Assembly (NCBI RefSeq): GCF_900102695.1
Contig: NZ_FMVW01000001.1
Span: 248,001-312,000, forward strand
DNA length: 64,000 bases
From: Afifella marina DSM 2698
Lineage (GTDB): Bacteria; Pseudomonadota; Alphaproteobacteria; Rhizobiales; Afifellaceae
Reading direction: 5' to 3'
This document shows positions 1 to 9,134 of the stretch, piece by piece. Positions within the stretch are counted from its first letter, which is position 1. The number at the start of each line of letters is the position of its first letter. The notes below the pieces were generated by a model. It did no database searches and was not told the origin of the DNA. It was given only the letters and a program-made list of their open reading frames with translations. A program made the translations under genes and the position numbers.

Positions 1-20
1 CGAAACGCGCGCGACCGCCT

Positions 21-734
21 TTAGCGGTTTGCCGCGAAATCCTCGTCGATCGCATCGGCGAGTGCGGCGAGCGTCGGGAAATGGAAGTCCGGCTTCGTCA
101 CTTCCTTCGGCACCGGCGTTCCGCCGAAGCCTTCCTGCCCCTGCCGCCGCTCGATCCAGCAGACGGAATAGCCGAGTTCCCGAGCCACGCCGATGTCGTG
201 ATACTGGCTCTGCGCAACGTGAAGAATCTCGTCCTGCTTGTAGCCGAAGGCCGACTGGCGGCCGCGGTTGAAGTCGAAGAAGCGCGGATCGGGCTTTGGG
301 ATGCCCACCTCGTCGACCGTCACGCCGTCATGGAAGGGATGGCCGAGGGTGTGCGCGTAGCTCGTGAAGACGACGCGGTCGGTGTTGGTCATTGCGACGA
401 GGCGGAAACGGGTGCGCAAGCGCTTCAGCGCCTCGACGGAATCGGGGAAGGCCGGCCAATTCAGAACGTGGGCCTGGAACCCGGCGGCCGCGGCCTCGCT
501 GGTGTCGAGCCCGAGCTTGTCGGCGACATACCGATAGACCTCTCCCATGACCTGGCTGGCACGGCCCGGATAAATGTGGCGGGCCTCGATGTAGGGGACG
601 AAGAGGTCGTCGTCGCTCAGGTCGCGGGCTGCCGGTCCGCCGAAGTTACGAAATCCGTCGAGCAGGCCCTTCTCGAAATCGATGAGCGTTCCGACGACGT
701 CGAATGTGAGAACCTTGAAATGCGCGAAAGTCAT
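21..734 (-). CDS. HAD-superfamily hydrolase, haloacid dehalogenase-like
   Basis: Predicted cytosolic 237-residue HAD hydrolase. Motif I is FDVVGTLID with nucleophile Asp12; the second Asp of the usual DxD is replaced by Val14, a pattern seen in type II haloacid dehalogenases rather than typical phosphatases. Motif II (MTNTD), the motif III lysine (GIPKPD) and a motif IV-like QYHDIG segment are present. The frame stays open up to 881, but that would overlap the preceding gene, so the ATG at 734 (AAGGA about 10 bases upstream) is chosen. It is the last visible gene of a seven-gene minus-strand operon, 49 bp after the DgcA-like oxidoreductase. The true substrate is unknown; a phosphatase role is not excluded. 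Confidence 0.85.
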   Translation of the reverse strand: MTFAHFKVLTFDVVGTLIDFEKGLLDGFRNFGGPAARDLSDDDLFVPYIEARHIYPGRASQVMGEVYRYVADKLGLDTSEAAAAGFQAHVLNWPAFPDSVEALKRLRTRFRLVAMTNTDRVVFTSYAHTLGHPFHDGVTVDEVGIPKPDPRFFDFNRGRQSAFGYKQDEILHVAQSQYHDIGVARELGYSVCWIERRQGQEGFGGTPVPKEVTKPDFHFPTLAALADAIDEDFAANR

Positions 735-783
735 GAGGCAGGTGTCCTTGAAAGTTGACAGGGAAAGAGGCTGCGACGCCCGC

Positions 784-2850
784 TCAAAGCGGGCTGCAGA
801 TGCGGACCGCGTCGAGCATGGCGGCGTGGATGTTGCGGCTTGAGACGGCGTCTCCGATGCGATGGAGTTCGAAACCGGCACCGTCGTGGAAGGGCTGCTT
901 TTCCAGGCGGATGAAGGTTTCGATATCGGTCACGCCCTCGTTCTTCGAGGTGGAGCGCAGCTCTTCAAAGAGCTCGTTCATCGGGATGCTGCCCTGCTCG
1001 ACGATCACCTGGTCGACGAGAACGGATGTCTCCTCGCGTGAGATCTCGTTGAGAAGAACGGCTTCGAGGCGGTTGTCCTTGCGGTGCACGCCCACGAGGC
1101 GCGTTTCTGAGACGGGCGCGATGCCGAGGGCGAGGAAGCGCTTCTTCCAGCGCAGCCTCTCCGCATAGGTGAGCTCTTCGCAGATCGTCCCATCGATCGT
1201 GGCATAGGTGACGTTCGCCCCGGCCTCCTTCGCCTTCTCGGCGGAAAGCGGCGCGGGATGACGCCCGGTGCCGTCATAGACGAGGACGTCGCGCCCGATC
1301 GGCACCTGGCCTGAAAGAATGTCCCAGGTGCTGACGCACAGATCGTCGCCTTCAAGAAGGTCGATCTGCGGCAGGCCGCCGGTGGCGAGAATGACGACGT
1401 CGGGGGCGAGCGCCTTGATGTCGTCGGCCTCCATATAGGCGTTCGTATGGATGCCGACGCCGAGGCGCTCAAGCTCCGCGACGCGCCATTCCACGATGCC
1501 GATGAGATCGCGGCGCCAGGAACCGGTCGCTCCGAGAAGGACCTGCCCGCCGACATCGGAAGCGGCTTCGTAAAGCTCGACCTCATGGCCGCGCTCGGCC
1601 GCGACGCGCGCTGCTTCGAGCCCCGCCGGGCCGCCGCCGATGATGACGATTTTGCGCTTCGGCCCCGTCGTCGGGCGGATGACGTGGCTCAGCTTCGTTT
1701 CCCGGCCGGTGACGGGATTGTGCAGGCAGGAGGGGCGGTAGGGCGACTGGCAATGGGTGGCGCCGATGCAGGGGCGGATTTCTTCTTCGCGACCGGCTGC
1801 GAGCTTGGCGACGAGATGGGGATCGGCAATCTGCGCGCGCGTCATCCCGGCCATGTCGAGCTTGCCTTCGGCAACGGCAAAGCGCGCCGAAGAGATGTCG
1901 GCGATGCGCGCGGCATGGAAGACCGGGAGACCGATCTCCGCCTTGAAGGCGCCGACCGGCTCGACCCAGGGTGCGAGCTTGGAGCCCATGCCCGGCATGT
2001 TCTCTTCCGCAAGCGCCCGCGTCGTGTCCATCGTGCCGTAGATGGCGTTGAAGAAATCGACGGCGCCTTCGCGCTTCAGAAGCAGCGCCGCCTCGACGCA
2101 ATCGTCGAAGCTGAGGCCGCCCTTGGTCGCTTCGTCGACCACGTAGCGAATACCGAGCAGGAAATCGTCTCCGACCGCCTCGCGCATCGCCGTATGCACC
2201 ATCAAGGCAAACCGGCAGCGGTTTTCCAGGCTGCCGCCGAAGCGATCGGTGCGCCGATTGGTGAGGGGCGACAGGAACTGGCCGATCAGATGTCCGGCGG
2301 CGAGCGTCTCGATGCCGTCGAGCCCGCCCTCCTTGCAGCGCCGTGCGGCGGCAGCATAGGCCTTCACGACACGCGCGATGTCGTGCTCGTCCATCTCCTT
2401 GGGGATGCTGCGATGCAAGGTCTCGCGCAACGGCGATGGGGCGATCGTCGGCAGCCAGTCGCCGGCATAGGGATCGCCGCGGCGGCCGAGATGCGTGATC
2501 TGGCACATGAGGGCCGCGCCTTCGCCGTGCATGCGTTCGCTGAAGCGCCGCAGATGCGGAATGATCGCGTCGTCGCCGACATTGAGCTGACGAAAAATGT
2601 TCGGGGAATCGCGGTCGACGTTGGACGAGCCGCCGAACATGGAAAGCCCGATGCCGCCCTTGGCCTTTTCCAAATGATAGAGCTGATAGGCCTCCTGCGG
2701 CATGCCGCCGGATTCAAGCCCGCAGGCATGGCTCGTGCTCATGATGCGGTTGCGGAATTCGACATGCTTGATGCGCAAGGGGCGCAGGAGCGGGTCCTTG
2801 TGGGCGGGGTCTCCTTGCAGCGGCGTTTGGCTGAGTGCTGTTGCGGACAT
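784..2850 (-). CDS. DgcA-like NADH:flavin oxidoreductase / N-methyl amine demethylase family protein
   Basis: A 688-residue protein of the trimethylamine dehydrogenase/2,4-dienoyl-CoA reductase family. It has an FMN-binding TIM barrel (about residues 25-350), an iron-sulfur loop, then a pyridine-nucleotide/FAD domain beginning with GGGPAG (405-410). Closest described relatives by memory are dimethylglycine and N-methylproline demethylases (DgcA type), so removal of an N-methyl group is plausible but inferred. The iron-sulfur loop is odd: Cys361, Cys367 and Cys375 are visible, but the second Cys of the canonical Cx2Cx2C is Ala364 and the loop to the last Cys is shortened. The ATG at 2850 follows an AGAGAGA ribosome-binding sequence. 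It lies 89 bp after the transporter ATPase gene in the same operon. Confidence 0.85.
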   Translation of the reverse strand: MSATALSQTPLQGDPAHKDPLLRPLRIKHVEFRNRIMSTSHACGLESGGMPQEAYQLYHLEKAKGGIGLSMFGGSSNVDRDSPNIFRQLNVGDDAIIPHLRRFSERMHGEGAALMCQITHLGRRGDPYAGDWLPTIAPSPLRETLHRSIPKEMDEHDIARVVKAYAAAARRCKEGGLDGIETLAAGHLIGQFLSPLTNRRTDRFGGSLENRCRFALMVHTAMREAVGDDFLLGIRYVVDEATKGGLSFDDCVEAALLLKREGAVDFFNAIYGTMDTTRALAEENMPGMGSKLAPWVEPVGAFKAEIGLPVFHAARIADISSARFAVAEGKLDMAGMTRAQIADPHLVAKLAAGREEEIRPCIGATHCQSPYRPSCLHNPVTGRETKLSHVIRPTTGPKRKIVIIGGGPAGLEAARVAAERGHEVELYEAASDVGGQVLLGATGSWRRDLIGIVEWRVAELERLGVGIHTNAYMEADDIKALAPDVVILATGGLPQIDLLEGDDLCVSTWDILSGQVPIGRDVLVYDGTGRHPAPLSAEKAKEAGANVTYATIDGTICEELTYAERLRWKKRFLALGIAPVSETRLVGVHRKDNRLEAVLLNEISREETSVLVDQVIVEQGSIPMNELFEELRSTSKNEGVTDIETFIRLEKQPFHDGAGFELHRIGDAVSSRNIHAAMLDAVRICSPL

Positions 2851-2939
2851 CGGTTTCTCTCTCTGAGGCAGGCAAAGCGATCCCGTCGGCGCGACACGGG
2901 GTGTCACGCCGTTGCGACCGCGGCCGAGTGCGACGCGGG

Positions 2940-3728
2940 CTAGACGACTTGGCTAAGGAAGCGCTGGGTGCGCTCGTCCTTGGCGCGGGTGAACAATTCT
3001 TCCGGCGGACCGTGCTCCACGATCACGCCTCGGTCGGTGAAATACACGTGGTCCGCCACCTCCCGGGCAAAGCCCATTTCGTGGGTCACGAGGATGCAGG
3101 TCATGCCTTCGGCCGCGAGCTCCTTGATGGTGAGGAGCACTTCCTTGACGGTTTCCGGGTCGAGCGCGGCCGTCACTTCGTCGAAGAGCATCACGTCGGG
3201 GCGCATGGCGAGACTGCGGGCGATCGCCACGCGCTGTTGCTGGCCGCCGGAAAGATGGCCGGGATAGACGTCTTCCTTGCCGCCGAGGCGCACCTTCGCG
3301 ATGAGGGCGCGGGCGCGCTCCTCCACCTCCTTCTTCGGTTCTTTGAGAACCTTCACCGGCGCCATCATGACGTTTTCGAGCGCCGTCTTGTGCGGGAAGA
3401 GATTGTACTGCTGGAAGACGATGCCGACTTTCTTGCGCAGTTCCAGGAGGTTGAGGTTGGGGTCGTTGACCTCCTGGCCTTCGACCTTGATCGAGCCCTG
3501 CTGGATGTTGTTGAGGCCGTTGATGCAGCGGATCAGCGTCGATTTCCCGGAGCCAGACGGGCCGATGATGCACACGACCTCGCCCTGGCGGACGTCGAAG
3601 CTGACGCCTTTCAGCACTTCGAGATCGCCGAAGGATTTGTGGACGTCGTGCACCTCGACGAGCGGCATGTCCGGCGTCCAGGCCGGTGCGTCCGCGCCAG
3701 GCGCTGTTTTCTTAGGTCTCGACAGCAT
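2940..3728 (-). CDS. Polar amino-acid-type ABC transporter ATP-binding protein
   Basis: A 262-residue ATPase of the GlnQ/HisP/AapP family that energises the two membrane proteins encoded just upstream. Walker A is GPSGSGKS (56-63), the signature is LSGGQ (159-163) and Walker B is VMLFDE (179-184). The reading frame extends further upstream, but the permease gene ends at 3712, so the ATG at 3728 is chosen. That gives a 17-base overlap with the permease and an N-terminal extension of about 20 residues before the conserved core; a start at the internal Met21 ([10 protein letters not shown]) is also possible. Substrate follows the binding protein of the operon and is unknown. Confidence 0.93.
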   Translation of the reverse strand: MLSRPKKTAPGADAPAWTPDMPLVEVHDVHKSFGDLEVLKGVSFDVRQGEVVCIIGPSGSGKSTLIRCINGLNNIQQGSIKVEGQEVNDPNLNLLELRKKVGIVFQQYNLFPHKTALENVMMAPVKVLKEPKKEVEERARALIAKVRLGGKEDVYPGHLSGGQQQRVAIARSLAMRPDVMLFDEVTAALDPETVKEVLLTIKELAAEGMTCILVTHEMGFAREVADHVYFTDRGVIVEHGPPEELFTRAKDERTQRFLSQVV

Positions 3729-4554
3729 ATTTTCGCTCGATCGCTCGGGTCCAAATCGAAATCGGATAGATGTAGGCGAAGAATAAAAGCAGCAGGAACA
3801 GGTAGAACGGCACGAGGAGTTCCGGCCGCGCGCCCGCCGCTTCCATCGCCGCCTGCGCATTTCCGACGGCTTCGCGCACGCCGAGAATGGAGGCCATCGG
3901 CGTCGCCATGGCGAGCAGCGCGTACCAGTTCATCCAGGGCGGGATCGCCCGCTTCACGCATTGCGGCAGGATGATCCAGCGCAGCGTCTGACCGCGGGTG
4001 AAGGCGAGGCTTTCCGCCGATTCCCACTGCCCGCGCGGGATGGAGACGATGGCGCCGCGCACGATCTCGCTGACATTCGCCATCACCGGCAGCGAGAAGG
4101 CGATCGTCGCCTTGATCCAATCGGAGAGGATCAGGTTTCGCCCGCCCGGCAGCTCCACCTCGAAGGGGACGAGGAGCATGACGACGAAGAGGATGACGAG
4201 CCAGGGCGAGTTGCGGAAGAGATGCGTGATGATCCAGGCCGGCGCGCGCAGGAGGCGGCTATGGCTGAGCTGGAGCATGCCGAGCGCGATCCCGAGAACC
4301 GTCGCGATCCCCATCGCCAGGAAGCTCATCACGAGATTGAGGACGAAGCCTTTCAAGATGAAGGGCATCCACTCGATGAGCGTGGCGATTGCCGAGGGTG
4401 TCTGCGGCGCCGCGACGCCCTGAGCCTGTGCTGCGGCGAGGCTTGCGAGAAAGATGCCGAGAAGCAGGAGGCCCTGCCAGCCGCGGATCGCGCGACTGGG
4501 AAGAAACGACGACAGGGCTTCGGCGTCGATGCGGAAGGGGCGAACTGTCTTCAT
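3712..4554 (-). CDS. Polar amino-acid-type ABC transporter permease (second subunit)
   Basis: A 280-residue inner-membrane permease of the HisMQ/GlnP family. The N-terminal hydrophobic segment ([19 protein letters not shown]) is followed by the usual membrane helices. The cytoplasmic EAA loop is recognisable as [20 protein letters not shown], ending before a RWIILPQ stretch. The open frame continues to 5124, but that part is a shadow of the first permease; the ATG at 4554 overlaps the stop codon of that gene (ATGA), which indicates translational coupling. It pairs with the permease at 4551-5297 as a heterodimer driven by the ATPase at 2940-3728. Confidence 0.92.
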   Translation of the reverse strand: MKTVRPFRIDAEALSSFLPSRAIRGWQGLLLLGIFLASLAAAQAQGVAAPQTPSAIATLIEWMPFILKGFVLNLVMSFLAMGIATVLGIALGMLQLSHSRLLRAPAWIITHLFRNSPWLVILFVVMLLVPFEVELPGGRNLILSDWIKATIAFSLPVMANVSEIVRGAIVSIPRGQWESAESLAFTRGQTLRWIILPQCVKRAIPPWMNWYALLAMATPMASILGVREAVGNAQAAMEAAGARPELLVPFYLFLLLLFFAYIYPISIWTRAIERKYAVET

Positions 4555-5297
4555 CGTCCGTACCCCGGCAGCGCCAGACGTTTTTCGAGCCAGTGCAGTC
4601 CGGCCGCGATCAGGCTGACGATAATGACGTAGAAGAGGAACAGGACCAGCATCATCTCCGGCACGTTGATGTTGTCCGACCAGACCTGATTGAGCGTGTA
4701 GGTCATCTCCGGAACCGAGATCACGTAGGCGAGCGAGGTCGTCTTCGCGAGGCTGACGAGGTTGTTGGTGAGCGCCGGCAGGCTGATGCGGAAGGCGAGC
4801 GGCAGGGTGATGTAGGCGTAGGTCTGCCAGCGCGAGAAACACAGGCTTTCCGCGGCTTCCGCCGTCGATTTCGGCACCGCCTCGATGCCTGAGCGGAAGA
4901 TTTCGACGTTGAAGGCGCCACCGAAAATCCCAAGCGACAGGATCGCCCAGGCAAAAGAGGAGATGAGCGGCTCGTAATAGCCGCCCATATCGACCTGCGG
5001 GGTGAAGGCGCCGAGGCCGAAATAGAAGAACAGAAGCTGGATGAGGGGCGGCGTGTTGCGGAAAAGCTGGATGTAGCCGTTGACGACGCCCCTCAGGAGC
5101 CGTGAGCGCGAGGTTTGCACCCACGCGCCCAAAACCCCGATGACCAGGGAAAGTAGAATGGACCAGAAGATAAGCTGCAGCGAAATCGCGATTCCGGAGA
5201 CGAAACGGTCGTATTCATAGCGATCGTAGAAGATGATGAAGTTGAGGCCGGTCTCGTCGTAGAGACGCTGGAACAAAGGTGCGATGAGGCTGAACAA
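4551..5297 (-). CDS. Polar amino-acid-type ABC transporter permease (first subunit)
   Basis: A 248-residue inner-membrane subunit of the HisMQ family. Transmembrane helices begin around residue 30 (GIAISLQLIFWSILLSLVIG) and the EAA loop is visible as EIFRSGIEAVPKSTAEAAES. The stop overlaps the start of the second permease by four bases. It starts 49 bp after the solute-binding protein gene. With that gene and the ATPase it makes a complete importer of the polar amino-acid class, a class that in rhizobia also handles opines and other N-substituted amino acids. Confidence 0.92.
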   Translation of the reverse strand: MFSLIAPLFQRLYDETGLNFIIFYDRYEYDRFVSGIAISLQLIFWSILLSLVIGVLGAWVQTSRSRLLRGVVNGYIQLFRNTPPLIQLLFFYFGLGAFTPQVDMGGYYEPLISSFAWAILSLGIFGGAFNVEIFRSGIEAVPKSTAEAAESLCFSRWQTYAYITLPLAFRISLPALTNNLVSLAKTTSLAYVISVPEMTYTLNQVWSDNINVPEMMLVLFLFYVIIVSLIAAGLHWLEKRLALPGYGR

Positions 5298-5346
5298 GCT
5301 TATGCCCTGTAATTAAGACTGACTTCCCCTGGTACGAACACGGCCC

Positions 5347-6204
5347 TTATTGGCCGTCGAGGTAGCTCTCGTCCCATTCCAGGCGCTTGTGCTGCTCGGC
5401 GAGCCAATCGGACGGCTTCACCTCCCACTTCTTCTCAAGCTCCAGGAGCGTGCCTTCGGCCTGCCAGCGATAGGCCATGCCGGTCATGAAGACGCCCCAG
5501 GGCTTGTCGAGCTCTTCGATCGGCACCGCGGAGGCCCAGGGATTGTTGAAGAGGACGGAGACGGGCATCTCGTAGCCGTCCCATTCGCCGGAGGCGAGGT
5601 CGGCCATGATCGAGGCATCGTCATAGAGCCAGGCGACGCATTTGCCGGCGCGGAGCGCGGCCTTGCCCTCGGTGTTGCCGGTGAAGGCGACGAGGCGCGG
5701 CCCGTATTCGCGCTGAACCTGCTTGTTGTAATTGGCGCCCTGCTTGGCGCAGACCGGCTTGTCCTTGATGTCTTCCCAGCTCGCAATCGCGCCTTCCTTG
5801 GCCATCAAGGTCGGACCGGAGGTCCAGTAGGCCGGCTCGATGATGCCGATGATCTTGCGGCGCTCGGCCGTGTCGTACATGCCGCCGATGATCACATCGA
5901 TCTTGCCCTGCTGCAGGAATTGCATGCGGTTGGCGGAGGTGACGACGACCGGTTCGAGATTGACGCCGAGCGTGTCGGCCACGCTCTTCGCCAGATCGAT
6001 TTCGATGCCTTCCTGGGTGCCGTCGGTCGACGGAAACGACCAGGGTTTGAAGGCGCCGAGAACGCCAACCCGGACCGTGCCGCGGTCGAGGATTTCCTGC
6101 AGGCGGCCGTCGGCCGCCTCGGCCGGGGCGGTGACGGCGAGGAAGGTCGCGCCCGCCAATGCGGCGAGGACGGGGAGGCTTAGGACTTTCGCTATCGATT
6201 TCAT
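5347..6204 (-). CDS. Periplasmic solute-binding protein, polar amino-acid family (SBP_bac_3)
   Basis: A 285-residue exported binding protein. Residues 1-30 form a Sec signal peptide ending in APAEA; the mature protein starts near ADGRLQEIL and carries the family hallmarks (RVGVLGAFKPWSF, GIEIDLAKSVAD, GKIDVIIGG). Two cysteines in the mature part (in KPVCAKQG and RAGKCVAW) could form a disulfide. The ATG at 6204 overlaps the stop of the GlpD-like gene by four bases (ATGA). The ligand cannot be read from the sequence; the linked demethylase-like and GlpD-like enzymes suggest it is a compound catabolised by oxidation. Confidence 0.92.
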   Translation of the reverse strand: MKSIAKVLSLPVLAALAGATFLAVTAPAEAADGRLQEILDRGTVRVGVLGAFKPWSFPSTDGTQEGIEIDLAKSVADTLGVNLEPVVVTSANRMQFLQQGKIDVIIGGMYDTAERRKIIGIIEPAYWTSGPTLMAKEGAIASWEDIKDKPVCAKQGANYNKQVQREYGPRLVAFTGNTEGKAALRAGKCVAWLYDDASIMADLASGEWDGYEMPVSVLFNNPWASAVPIEELDKPWGVFMTGMAYRWQAEGTLLELEKKWEVKPSDWLAEQHKRLEWDESYLDGQ

Positions 6205-7820
6205 GGCTGCATGTCTCCGGTTGGGGCTGGCATTGCGGTCGATCGATCGTTCGGGCGCTGACCGGTGCGAAACACCGTCCGCTGGTAGTTGAGGAAGCCC
6301 TCGACTTCTTCGGCTGTTCGTTCGGGCGTCCATTCGAGGAGATCGGCCACCGACCGGGCGGCCTCCTCCACCTCCTCGCGTGCGAGATGGCGGCGCCAGG
6401 CAAGGGCCGTGCGCGTGTAAAGAATGCCTTTGAGATCGCGCGCATGTTCATGCGTGACGGCATGGCGGAAGGCGGCGCGTCGGGCGTTGCCGGAGGGTTC
6501 CGGCTGCGACAGCCGCGGCGAGGTCTCGGAGATCCGCCAGGGCGAAGCGGACTTGCCGTTGGCGTTGGGTGCGGGGCCGAGTGCCGCCTCGGCACGTTCG
6601 CGCAGCACCCGGCCGGCGCTGCGATGCGACATCACCGGGCCTGCGGTCATGGCGAAGACGTTCGGCATGCCGTTCCGCGACAGGTCGTGGATCTCGCGCG
6701 AGCGGCGCCCCATCGGCAGCCCTTCGTCGAAGGTGAGGGGCCTGACCCCCGCCCAGGTGAAGGCGATGTCGGCGCGTGTGAGCTTGAGCCCCGGCAGAAG
6801 GTGCTTGGCTTCACCGAGAAGGAAGTCGATCTCCTCGTCGGTTGCGGCAATATCCTTGGCGTCGCCGTCGAAGGGCGTTTCCGTCGGTCCGAAATAGAAG
6901 AAATCCTCATGCGAGGGCATGGCGTAGAAGGGCATGCCCTGCCGGTGCATGGTGGCGATGCCGTAGCCCTGATACCTCTCAGGCAGGCGCACCATCATAT
7001 GCGCCCCCTTGGTGCCGCGGATCAGCCGCTCGGGCCCTTCGCGTGGGTCGTCATGCGCGCCGGGAGCAGCCTCCGCATTGACCTCGTCGATCCAGGTGCC
7101 CGCCATGTTGAAGACGAGGCGCGCTCTTGCCGTCGCGATCGAGCCGTCCGTGGCCTCGAGCCGCAGGAGCCAGCGTTTTGCGGCATCCCGCTCGACGAGC
7201 TCCACGCGGCAGAAGTTCTTGACGACGGCGCCCTCCGCTTCCGCTTCGAGCGCGGCATCGACGCAGAAGCGTTCCGGCCAGTCGAAGACGTATTCGCGGT
7301 AGGTTGCCACGGCCTTGAGGCGGCCGAGATCGCGCAGGTCGCCCGCAAAGGGCAGGTGCCGTTCGAAATCGCCGGTGATCTTGCGGTATTCGAGAGGCGG
7401 CGCGCCCGGACCGATCCGCTCCAGAAGCCTGAGCCCGACATCGAGATGCCAGCTCTTCACCGGGCTTTCCGGATAGACCGGGAAGCACATCGTGAACGGT
7501 TTTACGCCGTCGGCCGCAGTCTCGGCGATCTCGTGTCGGGCCTCCATGCCGGCGCGCGCCATCTTCAAGGCCTGAAGGAAACGCAGCGGATGCAGGCCGA
7601 AGGTCGCGACCGGATTTTCGGCCTCGAAGTAACGCAATCCGCAATGCAGCATTCGCGAAGATCGGCTGCTCGCTCCGGCGGCGAAATCCTCCTTGTCGCA
7701 GAGAAGGACAGAATAACCCGCTTCGGTCAGTTCGCGAGCGGCACTTGCTCCGTTGATCCCGGCTCCGATGACAGCGACATCGCATTCAAGCCCGTCAAGG
7801 TTCGCAAGGGTGCTCGGCAT
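6201..7820 (-). CDS. GlpD-like FAD-dependent oxidoreductase
   Basis: A 539-residue FAD oxidoreductase resembling aerobic glycerol-3-phosphate dehydrogenase. A Rossmann FAD motif (VIGAGINGASAA) lies at about residues 17-28, followed by SSRSSRMLHCGLRYFE, which corresponds to the GlpD signature normally reading HGG; here the first Gly is Cys. A C-terminal helical DAO_C-type domain (HEHARDLKGILYTRTALAWR) is present. First gene of the catabolic operon; the ATG at 7820 was chosen because the conserved FAD fold starts directly after it, although the frame stays open to 7916. Its real substrate could be glycerol phosphate or another hydroxy or amino compound. Confidence 0.8.
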   Translation of the reverse strand: MPSTLANLDGLECDVAVIGAGINGASAARELTEAGYSVLLCDKEDFAAGASSRSSRMLHCGLRYFEAENPVATFGLHPLRFLQALKMARAGMEARHEIAETAADGVKPFTMCFPVYPESPVKSWHLDVGLRLLERIGPGAPPLEYRKITGDFERHLPFAGDLRDLGRLKAVATYREYVFDWPERFCVDAALEAEAEGAVVKNFCRVELVERDAAKRWLLRLEATDGSIATARARLVFNMAGTWIDEVNAEAAPGAHDDPREGPERLIRGTKGAHMMVRLPERYQGYGIATMHRQGMPFYAMPSHEDFFYFGPTETPFDGDAKDIAATDEEIDFLLGEAKHLLPGLKLTRADIAFTWAGVRPLTFDEGLPMGRRSREIHDLSRNGMPNVFAMTAGPVMSHRSAGRVLRERAEAALGPAPNANGKSASPWRISETSPRLSQPEPSGNARRAAFRHAVTHEHARDLKGILYTRTALAWRRHLAREEVEEAARSVADLLEWTPERTAEEVEGFLNYQRTVFRTGQRPNDRSTAMPAPTGDMQP

Positions 7821-7900
7821 ATACTTCCCGGTTAGGCGACGTAGTGTCGCGACTATGTCGATAGCCTCGAAATGTTCAAAATTAAAAATATGCCGATGGT

Positions 7901-7917
7901 TATGCGCAAAAGGCATA
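7901..7917. promoter_or_regulatory. Candidate LysR-type operator TATGC-N7-GCATA
   Basis: A perfect 5-bp inverted repeat with a 7-base spacer, the classic T-N11-A architecture of LysR-family binding sites. It lies in the 122-bp gap between the LysR gene and the GlpD-like gene, about 80 bp before the operon's first ATG and directly after the regulator's stop codon region. The gap is AT-rich compared with its surroundings. Probably the activator site for the catabolic operon; binding has not been shown. Confidence 0.55.
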
Positions 7918-7942
7918 CCAAGATCGGATCGCTGCGACCGGC

Positions 7943-8845
7943 TCAGGACGGGACCTCGGCAAGCACTTTGTCCCGTTCCGTTTTTGCCAGCGCGAGCATG
8001 CGCTCGACCGCCGGGGTCGCCGCACGAAATTGCGGGCGAAGAAGAGCCACGCTGAAAGGAATGGCCGGGCGGAAGGGGATGAGGCGGATGCGATCGTCGT
8101 GCTGCAGGATCGCCGTGTAGGGATCGATGACGGCAATGCCGAGGCCCTGTTTCACCATCTCATAGGCGGCGCCGGAGAGGCTCGTTTCGCACAGCGCCTC
8201 CACGCGCACGCCTGAGGTGATGAGTGCCTGATCGAGAAGATGGCGGGCGGCGACGAAGGGCGTCCAGTAGATGAGAGGCCCCTTGGCGAGGTCGCTCGGC
8301 CCGAGACAGGAGCGACCCGCGAGATCGTGGTCGCTCGGCACCGCCGTCACATAGGGGGAATCGGAGAAGATCTCGGTATCGAAGCCGGTGCGGCGAACCG
8401 GCATTTCGGCAAAACCGAAATCGACCTGCTGGCCGGCCGCCCATTCCTCCACGGTGGGGGACATGCGGATGGCGAGGCTGACGCGGGTGCCCGGCCGCTC
8501 TTCGCGGAATCTGGCGATGACGCGCGGCATGAAGCTGAGGCCGAGGGCGGGCAGGATGGCGAGGTTGACCTGATCGCCCTGGCCCTTGGCGAGCCGTGTC
8601 GCCAGCGCCTGCAGGGAATCGAGCGAGACATAGGCCCGTTCCACCTCGTCGAGCAGCCGGCGCGCCTGCGGCATCGGCATGATCAGGCCCTTGCGGCGCT
8701 CGAAGAGAGCGAGGCCGAGATCGGCTTCCAGCCGGTCCAGCATGCGGCTCACCGCCGGTTGGCTGCGCCCCAAAATTTCGGCGGCGCCGCTGACGGTGCC
8801 GGTCATCATGACGGCGCGGAAAGCTGCAAGCTGTTGAAGGTTCAA
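7943..8845 (-). CDS. LysR-family transcriptional regulator
   Basis: A 300-residue LysR regulator. The N-terminal winged helix-turn-helix covers about residues 1-60 (LQQLAAFRAVMMTGTVSGAA and SQPAVSRMLDRLE); the rest is the periplasmic-binding-like effector domain. It resembles opine-type regulators (OccR/NocR group) in general layout. Unusually for the family it is on the same strand as, and 122 bp upstream of, its presumed target operon rather than divergent from it, so read-through between the two is possible. Effector presumed to be the imported substrate. Confidence 0.92.
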   Translation of the reverse strand: MNLQQLAAFRAVMMTGTVSGAAEILGRSQPAVSRMLDRLEADLGLALFERRKGLIMPMPQARRLLDEVERAYVSLDSLQALATRLAKGQGDQVNLAILPALGLSFMPRVIARFREERPGTRVSLAIRMSPTVEEWAAGQQVDFGFAEMPVRRTGFDTEIFSDSPYVTAVPSDHDLAGRSCLGPSDLAKGPLIYWTPFVAARHLLDQALITSGVRVEALCETSLSGAAYEMVKQGLGIAVIDPYTAILQHDDRIRLIPFRPAIPFSVALLRPQFRAATPAVERMLALAKTERDKVLAEVPS

Positions 8846-9134
8846 GGCTGCCTCGCGTCAGGTGAGGTCGATCCGGCGGAACAGGAACGCGGCAATCGTC
8901 GCATCATTGAGCCCGGCTCTTGCCCCCATGTCCGAGCCCCGACGATCTGGCGCGGATATGCGGCTCGATCCTGCGCCACTGCGGGGGCGAGGAGATCCTG
9001 GTCGAGTTCACGAACATGATCGCAAATTTCAGCCCGGCTGGTGATGACATTGCCGTCAGTGTCGGTCGAGATCGCTCGTTTGGCCAGTCTCTTAATCAGC
9101 TAAAAGAACAATAAATCCGCCGCCGCCCTGAGCC

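Noticed and set aside
81-8055. Long plus-strand open frames opposite the catabolic operon (for example 1447-2943, 2835-3974, 6159-7835).
   Set aside because: They are antisense shadows of G+C-rich genes, with no domains and unlikely composition.
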